In this document: one piece after another, positions 37,760 through 46,868 of the stretch
Layout: the number at the start of each line of letters is the position of its first letter
How positions within the stretch are numbered: the first letter of the stretch is position 1
NCBI RefSeq assembly: GCF_000152825.2
Contig: NC_014414.1
Location: forward strand, 310,001-374,000
DNA length: 64,000 nt
Source: Parvularcula bermudensis HTCC2503
Lineage (GTDB): Bacteria > Pseudomonadota > Alphaproteobacteria > Caulobacterales > Parvularculaceae
Reading direction: 5' to 3'
Notes under the pieces: model-generated
The model's database searches: none
What the model was told of the DNA's origin: nothing
The model's input: the letters and a program-made list of their open reading frames with translations, nothing else
Translations under genes and position numbers: made by a program

Positions 37760-38227
37760 ATGAGAACCTGGACAATTTATCTTTCCGGGGAAATTCACAC
37801 CGATTGGCGCGATGACATTGCCGCAGGGGCCAAGGCGCGCGCCCTGCCCGTCGTCTTTTCCGCTCCCGTGACCGACCACCCCGCCTCGGACGATTGCGGC
37901 GTTGCGATCCTCGGCTCGGAGGACAGCAAGGTCTGGCATGATCGTAAGGGGGCCCAGCTCAACGCAATCAGAACCCAGACCCTGATCAAAGCCGCCGATA
38001 TTGTGATTGTGCGGTTCGGCGATAAATACCGCCAATGGAACGCCGCCTTCGATGCCGGCGTCGCCGCGGCTCTCGGAAAGCCCCTGATCGTCAATCATGG
38101 GCCCGATCTCATCCATCCCCTCAAGGAAGTCGATGCCGCCGCCCTCGCCGTCGCTGAAACGTCGGACCAAATCGTCGAGATTCTCGACTATGTCATCAAT
38201 GGTCGCCTTGCCGGATATACGGACTGA
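37760..38227 (+). CDS. YtoQ family protein
   Basis: A 155-residue cytosolic protein. WTIYLSGEIHTDWRDDI, CGVAILGSEDSKVWHDRKGA and ADIVIVRFGDKYRQWNAAFD are the conserved blocks of YtoQ, which resembles nucleoside 2-deoxyribosyltransferases in fold (GEIH, RFGDKYRQW and the AAFDAGVA helix). Enzymatic activity is undemonstrated. GGGAGGCAGAT before ATG 37760 is a clear binding site. Stands alone between smc and the ATP synthase operon. Confidence 0.8.
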   Translation: MRTWTIYLSGEIHTDWRDDIAAGAKARALPVVFSAPVTDHPASDDCGVAILGSEDSKVWHDRKGAQLNAIRTQTLIKAADIVIVRFGDKYRQWNAAFDAGVAAALGKPLIVNHGPDLIHPLKEVDAAALAVAETSDQIVEILDYVINGRLAGYTD

Positions 38228-38348
38228 CCAGCCGGCTGTCTTTGCAGTGCAATATCCTCGCTCGGCGGCCAGTTGACGGTGAGAAACAGGATGGTTAGAG
38301 CCTCGCGACATTCGATGTTGCGTGGGGGTTCTCCTCACCGGATTCGCC

Positions 38349-38678
38349 ATGGACGAGACCGACAAAACCGATCCTCTCTCCCCTTCGGAGTTGGATGAGC
38401 GGATTAGGGGTGCCCGAGAACGGGCCGGGCTCGACCGCAAACCGGTGGAGCCGTCCTCGACCCATACAGGGGCGGCGGGGCGGGGCCTTAACGCAGCGAT
38501 CGAATTCGTGGTGGCTACACTGGTGGGGACGGGGCTTGGCTACGGGCTGGGGCTTCTTCTCGGCGGCAAGGTCATCGGCTTGATTATTGGCATGGCCGTC
38601 GGCTTCGCCGCCGGCATTCGCGGGATGATGCGAATGCTGACGCCGACCGATGGCGAGAACGAGGATAGGGGTCGCTGA
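38349..38678 (+). CDS. atpI: ATP synthase protein I (AtpI)
   Basis: A 109-residue membrane protein with a cytosolic, charged N-terminus and two helices (IEFVVATLVGTGLGYGLGLL and VIGLIIGMAVGFAAGIRGMM). It assists assembly of the c-ring and leads the F0 operon. ATG 38349 fits family starts. Its stop overlaps the atpB ATG (ATGA). Confidence 0.82.
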   Translation: MDETDKTDPLSPSELDERIRGARERAGLDRKPVEPSSTHTGAAGRGLNAAIEFVVATLVGTGLGYGLGLLLGGKVIGLIIGMAVGFAAGIRGMMRMLTPTDGENEDRGR

Positions 38679-39526
38679 TGAGCGGAATGCTGGTCGAGCT
38701 ATTGTCGCCGCTGATGGGACATCCGCTGATGGCCCCCTTGCGGGCCGCCGGGCCCCTCGAGCAATTCGAGATCATCCGCCTCATCCGGCTGCCGATCAGC
38801 GGCGAGCCCTTCGACATCTCGATCACCAACTCGACGGTGTGGATGTTCATCGCCGTGGGCATGGCCACGCTCCTGCTGACCTTGGCGACCCGCCGTCTGC
38901 AGCTTGTGCCGGGTGGGATGCAGTCCCTGGGCGAAATGACCTATGAATTCGTGGCCAAAATGCTGCGCGATGCGGTCGGGGATGAGGGTCGGGCCCTCTT
39001 TCCCTATATTTTTACGCTCTTCGTCTTCATTTTCCTCGCCAATATCCTTGGGCTGTTGCCCACAATTCCCGGCACCCCTGAGGGGCTGCACGTCTTCACG
39101 CCGACCAGCCACATCATCGTGACCTTCGCCCTCGCATCGCTATCGGTGGGAATTGTGGTCGTCATCGGCTTTATGAAAAATGGTCTTGGCTTCCTGAAGC
39201 TCTTCGCGCCGAGCGGCATTCCCCTTCTGCTGATGCCGTTGATCGTGCCGATTGAGGTGGTGTCGTTTCTATCCCGCCCGATCAGCCTTGGGGTCCGACT
39301 GTTTGCGAATATGCTGGCCGGACACATTGTGTTGAAAGTGTTCGCCGGTTTCGTCGTGACGCTGTTTGGGGCCGGCGGCGCCCTCGCGGTGATTTCCATC
39401 ATTCCGTTTTTCGGGATTGTGATCGTCTTTTTCCTGGAGTTGCTGGTTGCCTTCCTCCAGGCCTTCGTCTTTGCAGTCTTGAGCTGCATTTACCTGTCGG
39501 ACGCCCTGCATCCGAGCCACCACTGA
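38678..39526 (+). CDS. atpB: F0 ATP synthase subunit a
   Basis: Proton-channel subunit of 282 residues, with five or six hydrophobic helices. The essential arginine is in RPISLGVRLFANMLAGHIVL. GMQSLGEMTYEFVAKML and the C-terminal AFLQAFVFAVLSCIYLSDAL are conserved. It follows atpI with overlapping codons and precedes atpE by 57 bp. Confidence 0.96.
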   Translation: MSGMLVELLSPLMGHPLMAPLRAAGPLEQFEIIRLIRLPISGEPFDISITNSTVWMFIAVGMATLLLTLATRRLQLVPGGMQSLGEMTYEFVAKMLRDAVGDEGRALFPYIFTLFVFIFLANILGLLPTIPGTPEGLHVFTPTSHIIVTFALASLSVGIVVVIGFMKNGLGFLKLFAPSGIPLLLMPLIVPIEVVSFLSRPISLGVRLFANMLAGHIVLKVFAGFVVTLFGAGGALAVISIIPFFGIVIVFFLELLVAFLQAFVFAVLSCIYLSDALHPSHH

Positions 39527-39583
39527 CCTCGTAGCCCGCGGCGTCCGAGGGATCGGCGTCGCACATTTAAATGGAGACTTCCC

Positions 39584-39808
39584 ATGGACGCTGAAGCAGC
39601 AAAATTCATCGGTGCGGGCCTTGCGGTTCTGCCCCTTCTCGGTGTCGGCCTCGGCCTTGGCATTCTGTTCGGCAACTTCATGCAAGGCGCCTTCCGGAAC
39701 CCTTCCGCGACGGCCGGCCTCAACACCCAGTTCTACATTGCCTTCGCGCTGACCGAAGCGACGGGCCTGTTCGCCCTCGTCATCGCCTTCCTGATCCTGT
39801 TCAGCTAA
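39584..39808 (+). CDS. atpE: F0 ATP synthase subunit c
   Basis: The 74-residue ring subunit: a hairpin of two helices, with Glu58 in IAFALTEATGLFALVIAF as the ion-carrying residue, and the polar loop NFMQGAFRNPSA. It matches H+-coupled alphaproteobacterial c subunits. The upstream AGACTTCCC is weaker than usual binding sites, which is odd for the most abundant F0 subunit. Confidence 0.97.
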   Translation: MDAEAAKFIGAGLAVLPLLGVGLGLGILFGNFMQGAFRNPSATAGLNTQFYIAFALTEATGLFALVIAFLILFS

Positions 39809-39883
39809 TTCCCGCGAAATTGCGCCGGTCCGTGTCCATGGGTATCGGACCGGTGCGCCACGGTGTGTGAGAGCATTCTCGAT

Positions 39884-40474
39884 ATGCGAAACCTTCTGTC
39901 TCTTTCGGCGAGCATTGTCGCCGTCCTCCCCGTCTCCGCTCTGGCGGCCGCGCCCGCGGCTGGTCCCGAGGCGGCGGCCGAGACCGGGGGACTGCCGCAG
40001 CTTGAGACCAGCACCTATGTCAGTCAGGTTTTCTGGCTGCTCATCGCCTTTCTTATTCTCTATCTCCTCTGCGCCCGGATCTTTCTGCCTCGCCTTGGCG
40101 GGATCATTGAGGAACGGCGCAACCGTATCGCCAATGATTTCGACAAAGCCGCGGAATATAAACGCGAAGCCGAAGAGGCCCAACAAGCGTTCAACCAGGC
40201 GCTTGCCGACGCCCGCGCCCGCGCCGCGCAAATCGCGAGCGAAACCCGCGCCCGCATCGATGAGGAAATCGCCGAGATGACCGCCGATGCCGATCGCGAA
40301 ATCGAGGCCGACATCGCCGCCGCCGAAGAGCGGATCCGCGCCACCGGTGAGGAAGCAGCCGCAGCGGTCAGACGCGCGGCACATGACACCACCAAGGCCG
40401 TGGTCAATGCGCTGATCGACGAAACCCCTTCGGACGACGCCGTCGAAAACGCGCTGTCCACCGTGGCCGCCTGA
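39884..40474 (+). CDS. atpG: F0 ATP synthase subunit b'
   Basis: A 196-residue peripheral-stalk subunit. A signal-like N-terminus is followed by one helix (YVSQVFWLLIAFLILYLLCA) and a long Ala/Glu/Arg coiled coil. Subunit b and b' pairs occur in phototrophs and alphaproteobacteria and form a heterodimer. It is the first of the two; ATG 39884 is preferred over GTG 39863. Gene naming (atpG or atpF2) varies. Confidence 0.9.
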   Translation: MRNLLSLSASIVAVLPVSALAAAPAAGPEAAAETGGLPQLETSTYVSQVFWLLIAFLILYLLCARIFLPRLGGIIEERRNRIANDFDKAAEYKREAEEAQQAFNQALADARARAAQIASETRARIDEEIAEMTADADREIEADIAAAEERIRATGEEAAAAVRRAAHDTTKAVVNALIDETPSDDAVENALSTVAA

Positions 40475-40493
40475 CAAGGCGCTGGGAGAGACC

Positions 40494-41081
40494 ATGATGA
40501 TCGCCTTCGCCCAAGACGACCCGCAGCACAGCGAAACCGCCCTCGAGGCGGTCACCGAGGTCGAGAAGCATATCGACGACGGCCATTCCGGCCCGGTGAC
40601 CGCCGACACCAATTTTTGGGTCCTGCTGGCCTTTTTGATCGTTGTCGGGATCTTCCTCTGGCAAGGGGTGCCGAAAATGATCGGCTCGTTCCTCTCCGCC
40701 CGCGCGGAGGGGGTCCAGCGCCAGCTCGATGAAGCGCGGACCCTGCGGGAAGAAGCCCAACGCACCCTCGCCGACTTCCAAAAGCGTCAGCGGGAAGCCG
40801 AAACCGAAGCCGAAGCGATCATCGAGCAGGCGAAAGCCGACGCCAAATCGGTCGCCACCGAGGCGCGGGCAAAGCTCGACGAGCAAATCGCCCGGCGACG
40901 CAAAGCCGCCGAAGACCGCATCGCCCGGGCCGAAGCGCAGGCCATTGCCGAGATCCGTGGGCGTACCGCTGATATGGCGATCGCCGCTGCGCGGGAAATT
41001 ATCGCCAACCGGATGGACGATCGGTCGCAGGGGCAACTGATCGATCGGGCGATCAACGAGGTCGGCACGCGCTTGAACTGA
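40494..41081 (+). CDS. atpF: F0 ATP synthase subunit b
   Basis: A 195-residue stalk subunit with one helix (TNFWVLLAFLIVVGIFLWQG) and a coiled-coil body (EAQRTLADFQKRQREAETEA). It ends the F0 operon; the F1 genes are not downstream, the usual alphaproteobacterial split of F0 and F1. ATG or ATG+3 may start it (MMIAF). Confidence 0.93.
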   Translation: MMIAFAQDDPQHSETALEAVTEVEKHIDDGHSGPVTADTNFWVLLAFLIVVGIFLWQGVPKMIGSFLSARAEGVQRQLDEARTLREEAQRTLADFQKRQREAETEAEAIIEQAKADAKSVATEARAKLDEQIARRRKAAEDRIARAEAQAIAEIRGRTADMAIAAAREIIANRMDDRSQGQLIDRAINEVGTRLN

Positions 41082-41167
41082 TCCCTCTTCCGGCTAGGGT
41101 CGGTTGGTTGGAGGGGGCGCCTTGTAGCGCCGCAAGGGCCGCCGGGGGGGTGTTCTCCCCACGCCAT

Positions 41168-42676
41168 TCACCTTCCTACAGGCGTCTTATTTCCTCCCTT
41201 TTTCTCAGTGGCCGGGGGCGTGCCAAAGCGGTTCCACGCGGCAACCAACATCTGGGCCAGCAGCAGGAAAGAGAGCGGCACCGCGCCCGCCACGGCAAAG
41301 GCCCGCGTAACGGACTGGCCCGCCTCCGACAGCACTGCCCCCGCGGTCAGCACGGCGATCATCAGCCCCCAAAACAAGCGCTCTTTGAGGGGAGGGTTCG
41401 GATCCCGTTTGGCGAACATGGCCAGCACCAAGGACGCCGAATCCGCACTGGTCAGGATAAAGATAAAGACGAGCACGAAGGTCAGAACGGTCGTGATCGA
41501 CGCCAGGGGCAGGTTCTCCAATACCCGATAGGTGGCGAAGGGGGCTGACCTGAAATCCGTCGTTCTCAGATCGATCCCAGCGTGATCGAGGGCTAAGGCG
41601 GTGCCGCCAAAGATCGAAAACCACAGCAACGTCACGATGGCGGGTACCAAAACAACGGCGAGGGCGAACGCCCGCAAGCTTCGACCATAGCTCACCCGCG
41701 CGATAAAGACGCCAACGAAAGGCGTCCAGGCGATCCACCATAGGAAATAGGTGATCGACCAATCGCGGGTCCATTGCCGGGCCTGGCCCTCCGGCCGGAG
41801 GTCGAGGCTAAGACGCGGAAGCGCTTCAAGATAGGCTGTGAGCCCGTCAATGAGGGTATTCAGAATGTCACGGCTGGGGCCGACAATCAGCACAAAGAGC
41901 GCCAATGCCACAGCGACAGCGAGATTGATGTTGGAGAGGAGCGCGATCCCGCCCCTCAATCCTCGCGCGACGGAAAGTAAATAGGCCGCGCTCACCGCCA
42001 TGAGAACGGCGAGCCGTGTCATGGTCCCGTCCCCAACGACACCGCCGGACAGACGCTCAACCCCAGCCCCCATTTGTATCACCCCCTGTCCGACGGAGGC
42101 AACGAGACCAAACAGGACGGCAATCACCGCCAGCCAGTCGACGAAGATCCGAAGACCGGGGCGACGAAAGGGTGCGCTTGGGACGGGGGGCTCACCGGGA
42201 CGCAGACTGACGGAGACGGCAATAGCCGCCGCCGCATAGACCCCCCAGGCATGAAGAGACCAGTGGAACTGGGTCAGGGCCAAGGCCTCGACGGTCGCCC
42301 GCTCAGTATTGGCGACGGCCCCGCCGGGGGGCGGCGCCTTGGTGAAGATCAATGGTTCCGCAGCGCCCCAAAAGACGAGCCCCGCCCCCATCCCCGCGGC
42401 AAACAGCATCGCAAACCACGTCACGAGGCGGAATTCCGGGACGGCGGCCGGGCCGCCAAGCCGACGATGGGCGAGTTTCGGATGGAGCGCCGCCAAGGCG
42501 CAAAACACCAATGCCGTCGCCGTAAGGGTGAGCGTGAACCAGTCAAAGTTTCGCAAGAACCCATCGGAGACTTGCCGCAGTACACGGCTCAACACGGCCG
42601 GCCACACCAACGCCGCCCCAGCAATCACAATGACAACGCCATAAGGAAGAGCGGAGAGGAAAGGGCGCCGCCTCAC
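41168..42676 (-). CDS. BCCT family transporter (betaine/choline/carnitine)
   Basis: A 502-residue, 12-helix secondary transporter. WSITYFLWWIAWTPFVGVFI is the conserved aromatic helix 8 of the BCCT family, followed by ARVSYGRSLRAF. It may import glycine betaine, choline, carnitine or DMSP; the substrate cannot be read from sequence. Its ATG overlaps the SURF1 stop by four bases, an unusual coupling to a respiratory gene. Confidence 0.93.
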   Translation of the reverse strand: MRRRPFLSALPYGVVIVIAGAALVWPAVLSRVLRQVSDGFLRNFDWFTLTLTATALVFCALAALHPKLAHRRLGGPAAVPEFRLVTWFAMLFAAGMGAGLVFWGAAEPLIFTKAPPPGGAVANTERATVEALALTQFHWSLHAWGVYAAAAIAVSVSLRPGEPPVPSAPFRRPGLRIFVDWLAVIAVLFGLVASVGQGVIQMGAGVERLSGGVVGDGTMTRLAVLMAVSAAYLLSVARGLRGGIALLSNINLAVAVALALFVLIVGPSRDILNTLIDGLTAYLEALPRLSLDLRPEGQARQWTRDWSITYFLWWIAWTPFVGVFIARVSYGRSLRAFALAVVLVPAIVTLLWFSIFGGTALALDHAGIDLRTTDFRSAPFATYRVLENLPLASITTVLTFVLVFIFILTSADSASLVLAMFAKRDPNPPLKERLFWGLMIAVLTAGAVLSEAGQSVTRAFAVAGAVPLSFLLLAQMLVAAWNRFGTPPATEKKGGNKTPVGR

Positions 42677-43377
42677 GCCCGAGGAGACCGGCGCAGCAGG
42701 AGACCGTAAATCACCCCCAAGCCGGCGGCGAGCCCGAACCAGGTCAACGCGTAGCCCAAGTGATTATTGGAGAAGGCTGGCCTTGTGCGGTGGGCCACCA
42801 AGGGAGAGACCAGCTGATCATCCAGCCGACTGAGATAAAAGGGATCGGGCGGCACCGCCCCCCCGAACAGATAGGCGATAAGCCCTTCGGGCTCCCGGCC
42901 GTAAAAGGTGCCGGTCTCGGCATTGTCCGGGGGCGCCAGCATTTGGGCAAGGCCCTGACGGGGCGCTGCTGTGCGATAGAGCCCCACCAAACGGCGCGGT
43001 GGGCTGAAATCATAGTCGCCCTGACGATCCGCGAACGCCACAAAGCCATGATTGACGGGCAGGCTGCCGCCATTGGGCAATTCGACGAGGGAAAAGACGA
43101 AAAATCCCGACTGTCCCTCATGGGTCCCTATGACATGAGCGATGGGCGGGAGAGCCCTTTCGACCTCAATCGTCACTGAGCGCCATTCCCGTTCCGCCAC
43201 GGGGAGCGACAGAATATCGCTCAGCGGGAGCGGCTCAGCAGACTGATGGGTAGCGGTTGTGGCGATCAATTCCCTCTTCCAGTCGAGACGAAAGAGTTGC
43301 CACGTCCCAAGACCAAGTAGAACAAAAGTAGCGACTGCCACGACCGCGGTCAGCCCTGGCCGCGCCCATGGGGTCAC
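42673..43377 (-). CDS. SURF1 family cytochrome oxidase assembly protein
   Basis: A 234-residue protein with the two-helix SURF1 plan: an N-terminal helix (VVAVATFVLLGLGTWQLFRL) and a C-terminal helix (YALTWFGLAAGLGVIYGLLL). The sequence GTWQLFRLDWKRELI is the N-terminal signature, and SLPVNHGFV and NNHLGYALTWF are conserved. It helps insert heme a in cytochrome oxidase. Starts at the DUF983 stop (four-base overlap). Confidence 0.9.
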   Translation of the reverse strand: MTPWARPGLTAVVAVATFVLLGLGTWQLFRLDWKRELIATTATHQSAEPLPLSDILSLPVAEREWRSVTIEVERALPPIAHVIGTHEGQSGFFVFSLVELPNGGSLPVNHGFVAFADRQGDYDFSPPRRLVGLYRTAAPRQGLAQMLAPPDNAETGTFYGREPEGLIAYLFGGAVPPDPFYLSRLDDQLVSPLVAHRTRPAFSNNHLGYALTWFGLAAGLGVIYGLLLRRSPRA

Positions 43378-43751
43378 TCGATCCGCCCCTCCCGCGCCTT
43401 GTTACGAAATTGGAGCGCCACAAGAACGCCCTTCATCGGCCGAAGAAGGGCGAGGGAAAGTCCCAGGATGATGAAGATGGCCAGCAGCAGCACAAGCCAT
43501 TCAGGCGCACCGAAGCCAAACCGCAATACCATCGCAAAGCAGACCCCTATCGTCCCGGTGATGAACATAATGAACACCGCAGGGCCGTCACCGGCATCGG
43601 CCTTTGTATAGTCGAGCCCGCAGCGAGGGCATTCGCTCTTCAATGAGAGGAACCCATCGTAAAGGTCGCCCCGCCCACATCGGGGACATTTCGAAGACAA
43701 GCCCGTCTGAAAGGGCGACAGCGGAGGATAATAGGGTTCGGGATCGACCAT
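43374..43751 (-). CDS. DUF983 membrane protein with zinc-ribbon
   Basis: A 125-residue protein found between cox genes in alphaproteobacteria. A zinc-ribbon with two CPRCG motifs (KCPRCGRGDL, ECPRCGLDYT) precedes two helices (VFIMFITGTIGVCFAMVLRF and WLVLLLAIFIILGLSLALLR). Its ATG at 43751 lies eight bases after the coxIII stop. Role in cytochrome oxidase biogenesis is assumed from position. Confidence 0.88.
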   Translation of the reverse strand: MVDPEPYYPPLSPFQTGLSSKCPRCGRGDLYDGFLSLKSECPRCGLDYTKADAGDGPAVFIMFITGTIGVCFAMVLRFGFGAPEWLVLLLAIFIILGLSLALLRPMKGVLVALQFRNKAREGRIE

Positions 43752-43759
43752 TACAAAGA

Positions 43760-44686
43760 TCAGCCGAGCAGCCCCTGGTTCCCAAGAATATAAATCATCG
43801 CGAACAGGAACAACCAAACCACATCCACAAAGTGCCAGTACCACGCTGCCGCTTCGAACCCGAAATGCCGCTCGGGGGTCAATTGGCCCGCCAGTCCCCG
43901 GGCAAGACAGATCGCAAGGAAGATCGTCCCGATCACCACATGGGCCCCATGGAACCCTGTCGCCATGAAGAAACTCGACCCGTAGATCGACCCTCCGTTA
44001 AAGCTGAACATATCCTGCGACAGAACTTCGTAATACTCGACCCCCTGAAAGAAGCTGAAAATTACCCCCAGGGCGACGGTCACGATCAAGCCCCATTTGA
44101 AGCCCTCCTTATCGCCGACCTGGATCGCATGGTGAGCCCAGGTCACCGTGGTGCCGGACAACAGCAAGATCACCGTATTGACGAAAGGCAGGCCCCACGG
44201 GCTCAACGGCTCGACCCCAGGCCCCGGCCATTGCCCATCAAGGAAGTGGTATTTCGCATCGTTCTGTAAAAAGGCCGGCAACCCTTCGACATTCAGCATT
44301 TGCGTGCCGTCCGCGAGGATGATGGCCTCTCCGGCACCGGGGAACAGGGCCCCGGCGAAAAAGGCCCAGAACCAGGCGATGAAGAACATCACCTCCGACA
44401 GGATGAAAAGGACCATGCCATAGCGGAAGCCGATACGAATGACCTCGGCTGTGTTCTCACCGCGAACCGATTCCCGCGCCACGTCGGTCCACCATCCGGC
44501 CATGGTGAAAAGGACGCCGACCAAACCGATAATGAAAATCCAAGGGCCGGAAAAGCCAAACAATTGTTGTTCCGAATAGGCCCAGACGATGGCCCCGAAC
44601 ATCAGCACCATTGCGGCCACTGACCCGACCAATGGCCAGGGGCTGGGCTCTACAAGGTGAAAGTCGTGTTTTACGTCCCCTGCCAT
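43760..44686 (-). CDS. ctaE: Cytochrome c oxidase subunit III
   Basis: An aa3-type oxidase subunit of 308 residues with seven helices. FILSEVMFFIAWFWAFFAGA carries the conserved Glu, followed by LSGTTVTWAHHAIQ, YYEVLSQDMFSFNGG and FHGAHVVIGTIFL. ATG 44686 (MAGDVKHDFHLVEPSPWPL) matches family starts. Subunits I and II are not in the window. Confidence 0.95.
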   Translation of the reverse strand: MAGDVKHDFHLVEPSPWPLVGSVAAMVLMFGAIVWAYSEQQLFGFSGPWIFIIGLVGVLFTMAGWWTDVARESVRGENTAEVIRIGFRYGMVLFILSEVMFFIAWFWAFFAGALFPGAGEAIILADGTQMLNVEGLPAFLQNDAKYHFLDGQWPGPGVEPLSPWGLPFVNTVILLLSGTTVTWAHHAIQVGDKEGFKWGLIVTVALGVIFSFFQGVEYYEVLSQDMFSFNGGSIYGSSFFMATGFHGAHVVIGTIFLAICLARGLAGQLTPERHFGFEAAAWYWHFVDVVWLFLFAMIYILGNQGLLG

Positions 44687-44810
44687 ATCCAAAATCCCGT
44701 CTGACCGCGCGACCGTCATGCCGCGTTTATCTGAGTGTCTAGGCGGGATAGCCCCGCTTTCTTGAGAGATCAATCACTCGCTCAATCAGACAAGGTAAGG
44801 CCGTCGGTCT

Positions 44811-45113
44811 TTAGTCCTCGACCATAGGAGGCGTCATGTCGGGATTGGTCTTCTCGATCGTGATCTGGATCACCCGCGGACATTTTTGCTTGAATTTGAC
44901 CATGGCGTCATTGACCACCGGGGACTTACGGCGAATGGTTCGCACCAGGGCCTGCACCGCCGAGAAATAGGGGGCGAGCATCGCCAGACCGAGCGCGATC
45001 ATAATGAGCCCGAGGGGAATAGGCATCGGCAAGACAACAAAGCCCGCCATCACCAGCAACCCGCCGGTGATCTTGTGGATCAATGCCAACAAACTTGCGG
45101 TGACCGTTTCCAC
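44811..45113 (-). CDS. Small two-helix membrane protein
   Basis: A 100-residue protein with hydrophobic helices near 13-32 and 34-52 (ITGGLLVMAGFVVLPMPIPL, MIALGLAMLAPYF) and a basic tail with KFKQKC. The spacing resembles PGPGW-type transmembrane proteins, but the signature is not intact. It begins with GTG. Function unknown; it may be a separate transcript from ctaE. Confidence 0.55.
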   Translation of the reverse strand: METVTASLLALIHKITGGLLVMAGFVVLPMPIPLGLIMIALGLAMLAPYFSAVQALVRTIRRKSPVVNDAMVKFKQKCPRVIQITIEKTNPDMTPPMVED

Positions 45114-45301
45114 ATACCCTCCCGAACTGGCCTGAACTTAATCACAGGACCGTCGAAACGCAAACCTAACCATGAGAAATGGAATGGGTCTTAACAATAT
45201 GAACAGAATTTGACGCCTCAACCGGATTGTCCCTTCAAGACCCGTTCCGCCGCGGCAAAAGAGGGTCTTTGAGCGCAGCGCGGCAAGGCCCATAGAAGGC
45301 C

Positions 45302-46819
45302 ATGGCGTATCGATCCTTACGAGAATTTCTGACTCACCTTGAGGCTGAGGGCGAGCTGATCCGCATCGCCGAGCCGATCTCCACCGTTCTAGAAATGACG
45401 GAAATCCAGCGGCGCCTGCTCGGGGTCGGCGGCCCCGCCGTGCTGTTTGAAAATCCGGTGAAGGACGATGGGTCCCCCTCGGACATCCCTGTGCTGGTCA
45501 ATCTCTTTGGCACAGTAAAGCGCGTGGCGATGGCTGTGTCCTTTGGGGGCAAGGCGCGACGCTCCGCCGCGGACCTCCGCGATGTCGGGGAGACCTTGGC
45601 CTTTCTGCGCCAACCAGAACCGCCCCAGGGCCTTAAGGACGCCTTCGATTTGTTGCCGATCGCAAAGCAGGTGCTGGCCATGCGCCCCGGCTCTGTGCGG
45701 AAAGCCCCCTGTCAGGAAATCGTCGAGGAAGGCGAAGCGGTCGACCTCACCCGGCTTCCCATTCAAAGCTGCTGGCCGGGGGAACCTGCGCCGCTGATCA
45801 CCTGGCCCTTGATCGTCACGAAGGGCCCTTCGGCGGCGCGAGAAGACAATTTCAATCTCGGCATTTATCGTATGCAGCGATTGTCCCGAAACAAAACCAT
45901 CATGCGCTGGCTCAAGCATCGCGGCGGGGCCCAGCATCACCGCCGCTGGGGGCAAGAGAAGAAAGCCCCCCTCCCCGCCGCAGCGGTCCTCGGGGCGGAT
46001 CCAGGCACCATCCTGGCCGCCGTCACCCCGGTACCCGATACATTATCGGAATATCAGTTTGCCGGCCTCCTCCGGGGTAAGAAAGTCGATCTGGTCGACT
46101 GCAAGACCATTCCCTTAAAAGTGCCGGCCGAAGCGGAAATCGTCCTTGAAGGCTATGTCTCCCTGGACGAATATGCCGAAGAAGGTCCCTATGGCGACCA
46201 TACAGGCTATTACAACAGTGTCGAAAAGTTTCCCGTTTTCACGGTAACGGCGATCACCCGACGAAAATCGCCCATTTATTTGTCGACCTTCACGGGGCAC
46301 CCACCCGATGAACCCTCGGTTCTCGGTGAAGCGCTGAACGAGGTTTTTCTTCCCCTTCTTCAACAGCAATTCCCTGAGATCGTCGATTTCTGGCTCCCCC
46401 CCGAGGGATGTTCCTATCGGATTGCGGTCATCAGTATGAAGAAAGCCTATGCTGGCCACGCCAAGCGCGTCATGCTGGGGGCCTGGAGTTATTTGCGACA
46501 ATTCATGTACACAAAATGGGTGATCGTCGTCGACGCTGACATCGACGCCCGCGATTGGAAAGATGTCTGGTGGGCGATCAGCACCAAGAGTGACCCAGCC
46601 CGTGATATGACGGTGCTCGAGAACACCCCTATCGACTATCTCGACTTTGCCTCACCGGTCTCGGGCCTCGGCTCCAAGGTCGGCATCGATGCCACCGATA
46701 AATGGGAGGGGGAAACCAATCGGGAATGGGGCACAACCCTCAGCATGGATCCCGAAGTCGTTGCCCGAATCGATGAGTTGATGGATCGCCTCGGCCTCGA
46801 GGGAGCGAAGTTGAAATAG
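45302..46819 (+). CDS. ubiD: UbiD family decarboxylase
   Basis: A 505-residue prenylated-flavin decarboxylase that removes the carboxyl group from 3-octaprenyl-4-hydroxybenzoate in ubiquinone synthesis. [20 protein letters not shown] and [13 protein letters not shown] have the catalytic Arg and Glu residues, and [20 protein letters not shown] is conserved. It needs prFMN from UbiX, which is not in the window. GAAGGCC precedes the ATG. Confidence 0.95.
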   Translation: MAYRSLREFLTHLEAEGELIRIAEPISTVLEMTEIQRRLLGVGGPAVLFENPVKDDGSPSDIPVLVNLFGTVKRVAMAVSFGGKARRSAADLRDVGETLAFLRQPEPPQGLKDAFDLLPIAKQVLAMRPGSVRKAPCQEIVEEGEAVDLTRLPIQSCWPGEPAPLITWPLIVTKGPSAAREDNFNLGIYRMQRLSRNKTIMRWLKHRGGAQHHRRWGQEKKAPLPAAAVLGADPGTILAAVTPVPDTLSEYQFAGLLRGKKVDLVDCKTIPLKVPAEAEIVLEGYVSLDEYAEEGPYGDHTGYYNSVEKFPVFTVTAITRRKSPIYLSTFTGHPPDEPSVLGEALNEVFLPLLQQQFPEIVDFWLPPEGCSYRIAVISMKKAYAGHAKRVMLGAWSYLRQFMYTKWVIVVDADIDARDWKDVWWAISTKSDPARDMTVLENTPIDYLDFASPVSGLGSKVGIDATDKWEGETNREWGTTLSMDPEVVARIDELMDRLGLEGAKLK

Positions 46820-46868
46820 CGCTCTCCGCGCGCTCGCGGGGCACAGATCGTTGGCTCGACTTGATGGC

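Noticed and set aside
39269-40765. 498-residue minus-strand reading frame
   Set aside because: Antisense to atpB, atpE and the b subunits, which are certain genes.
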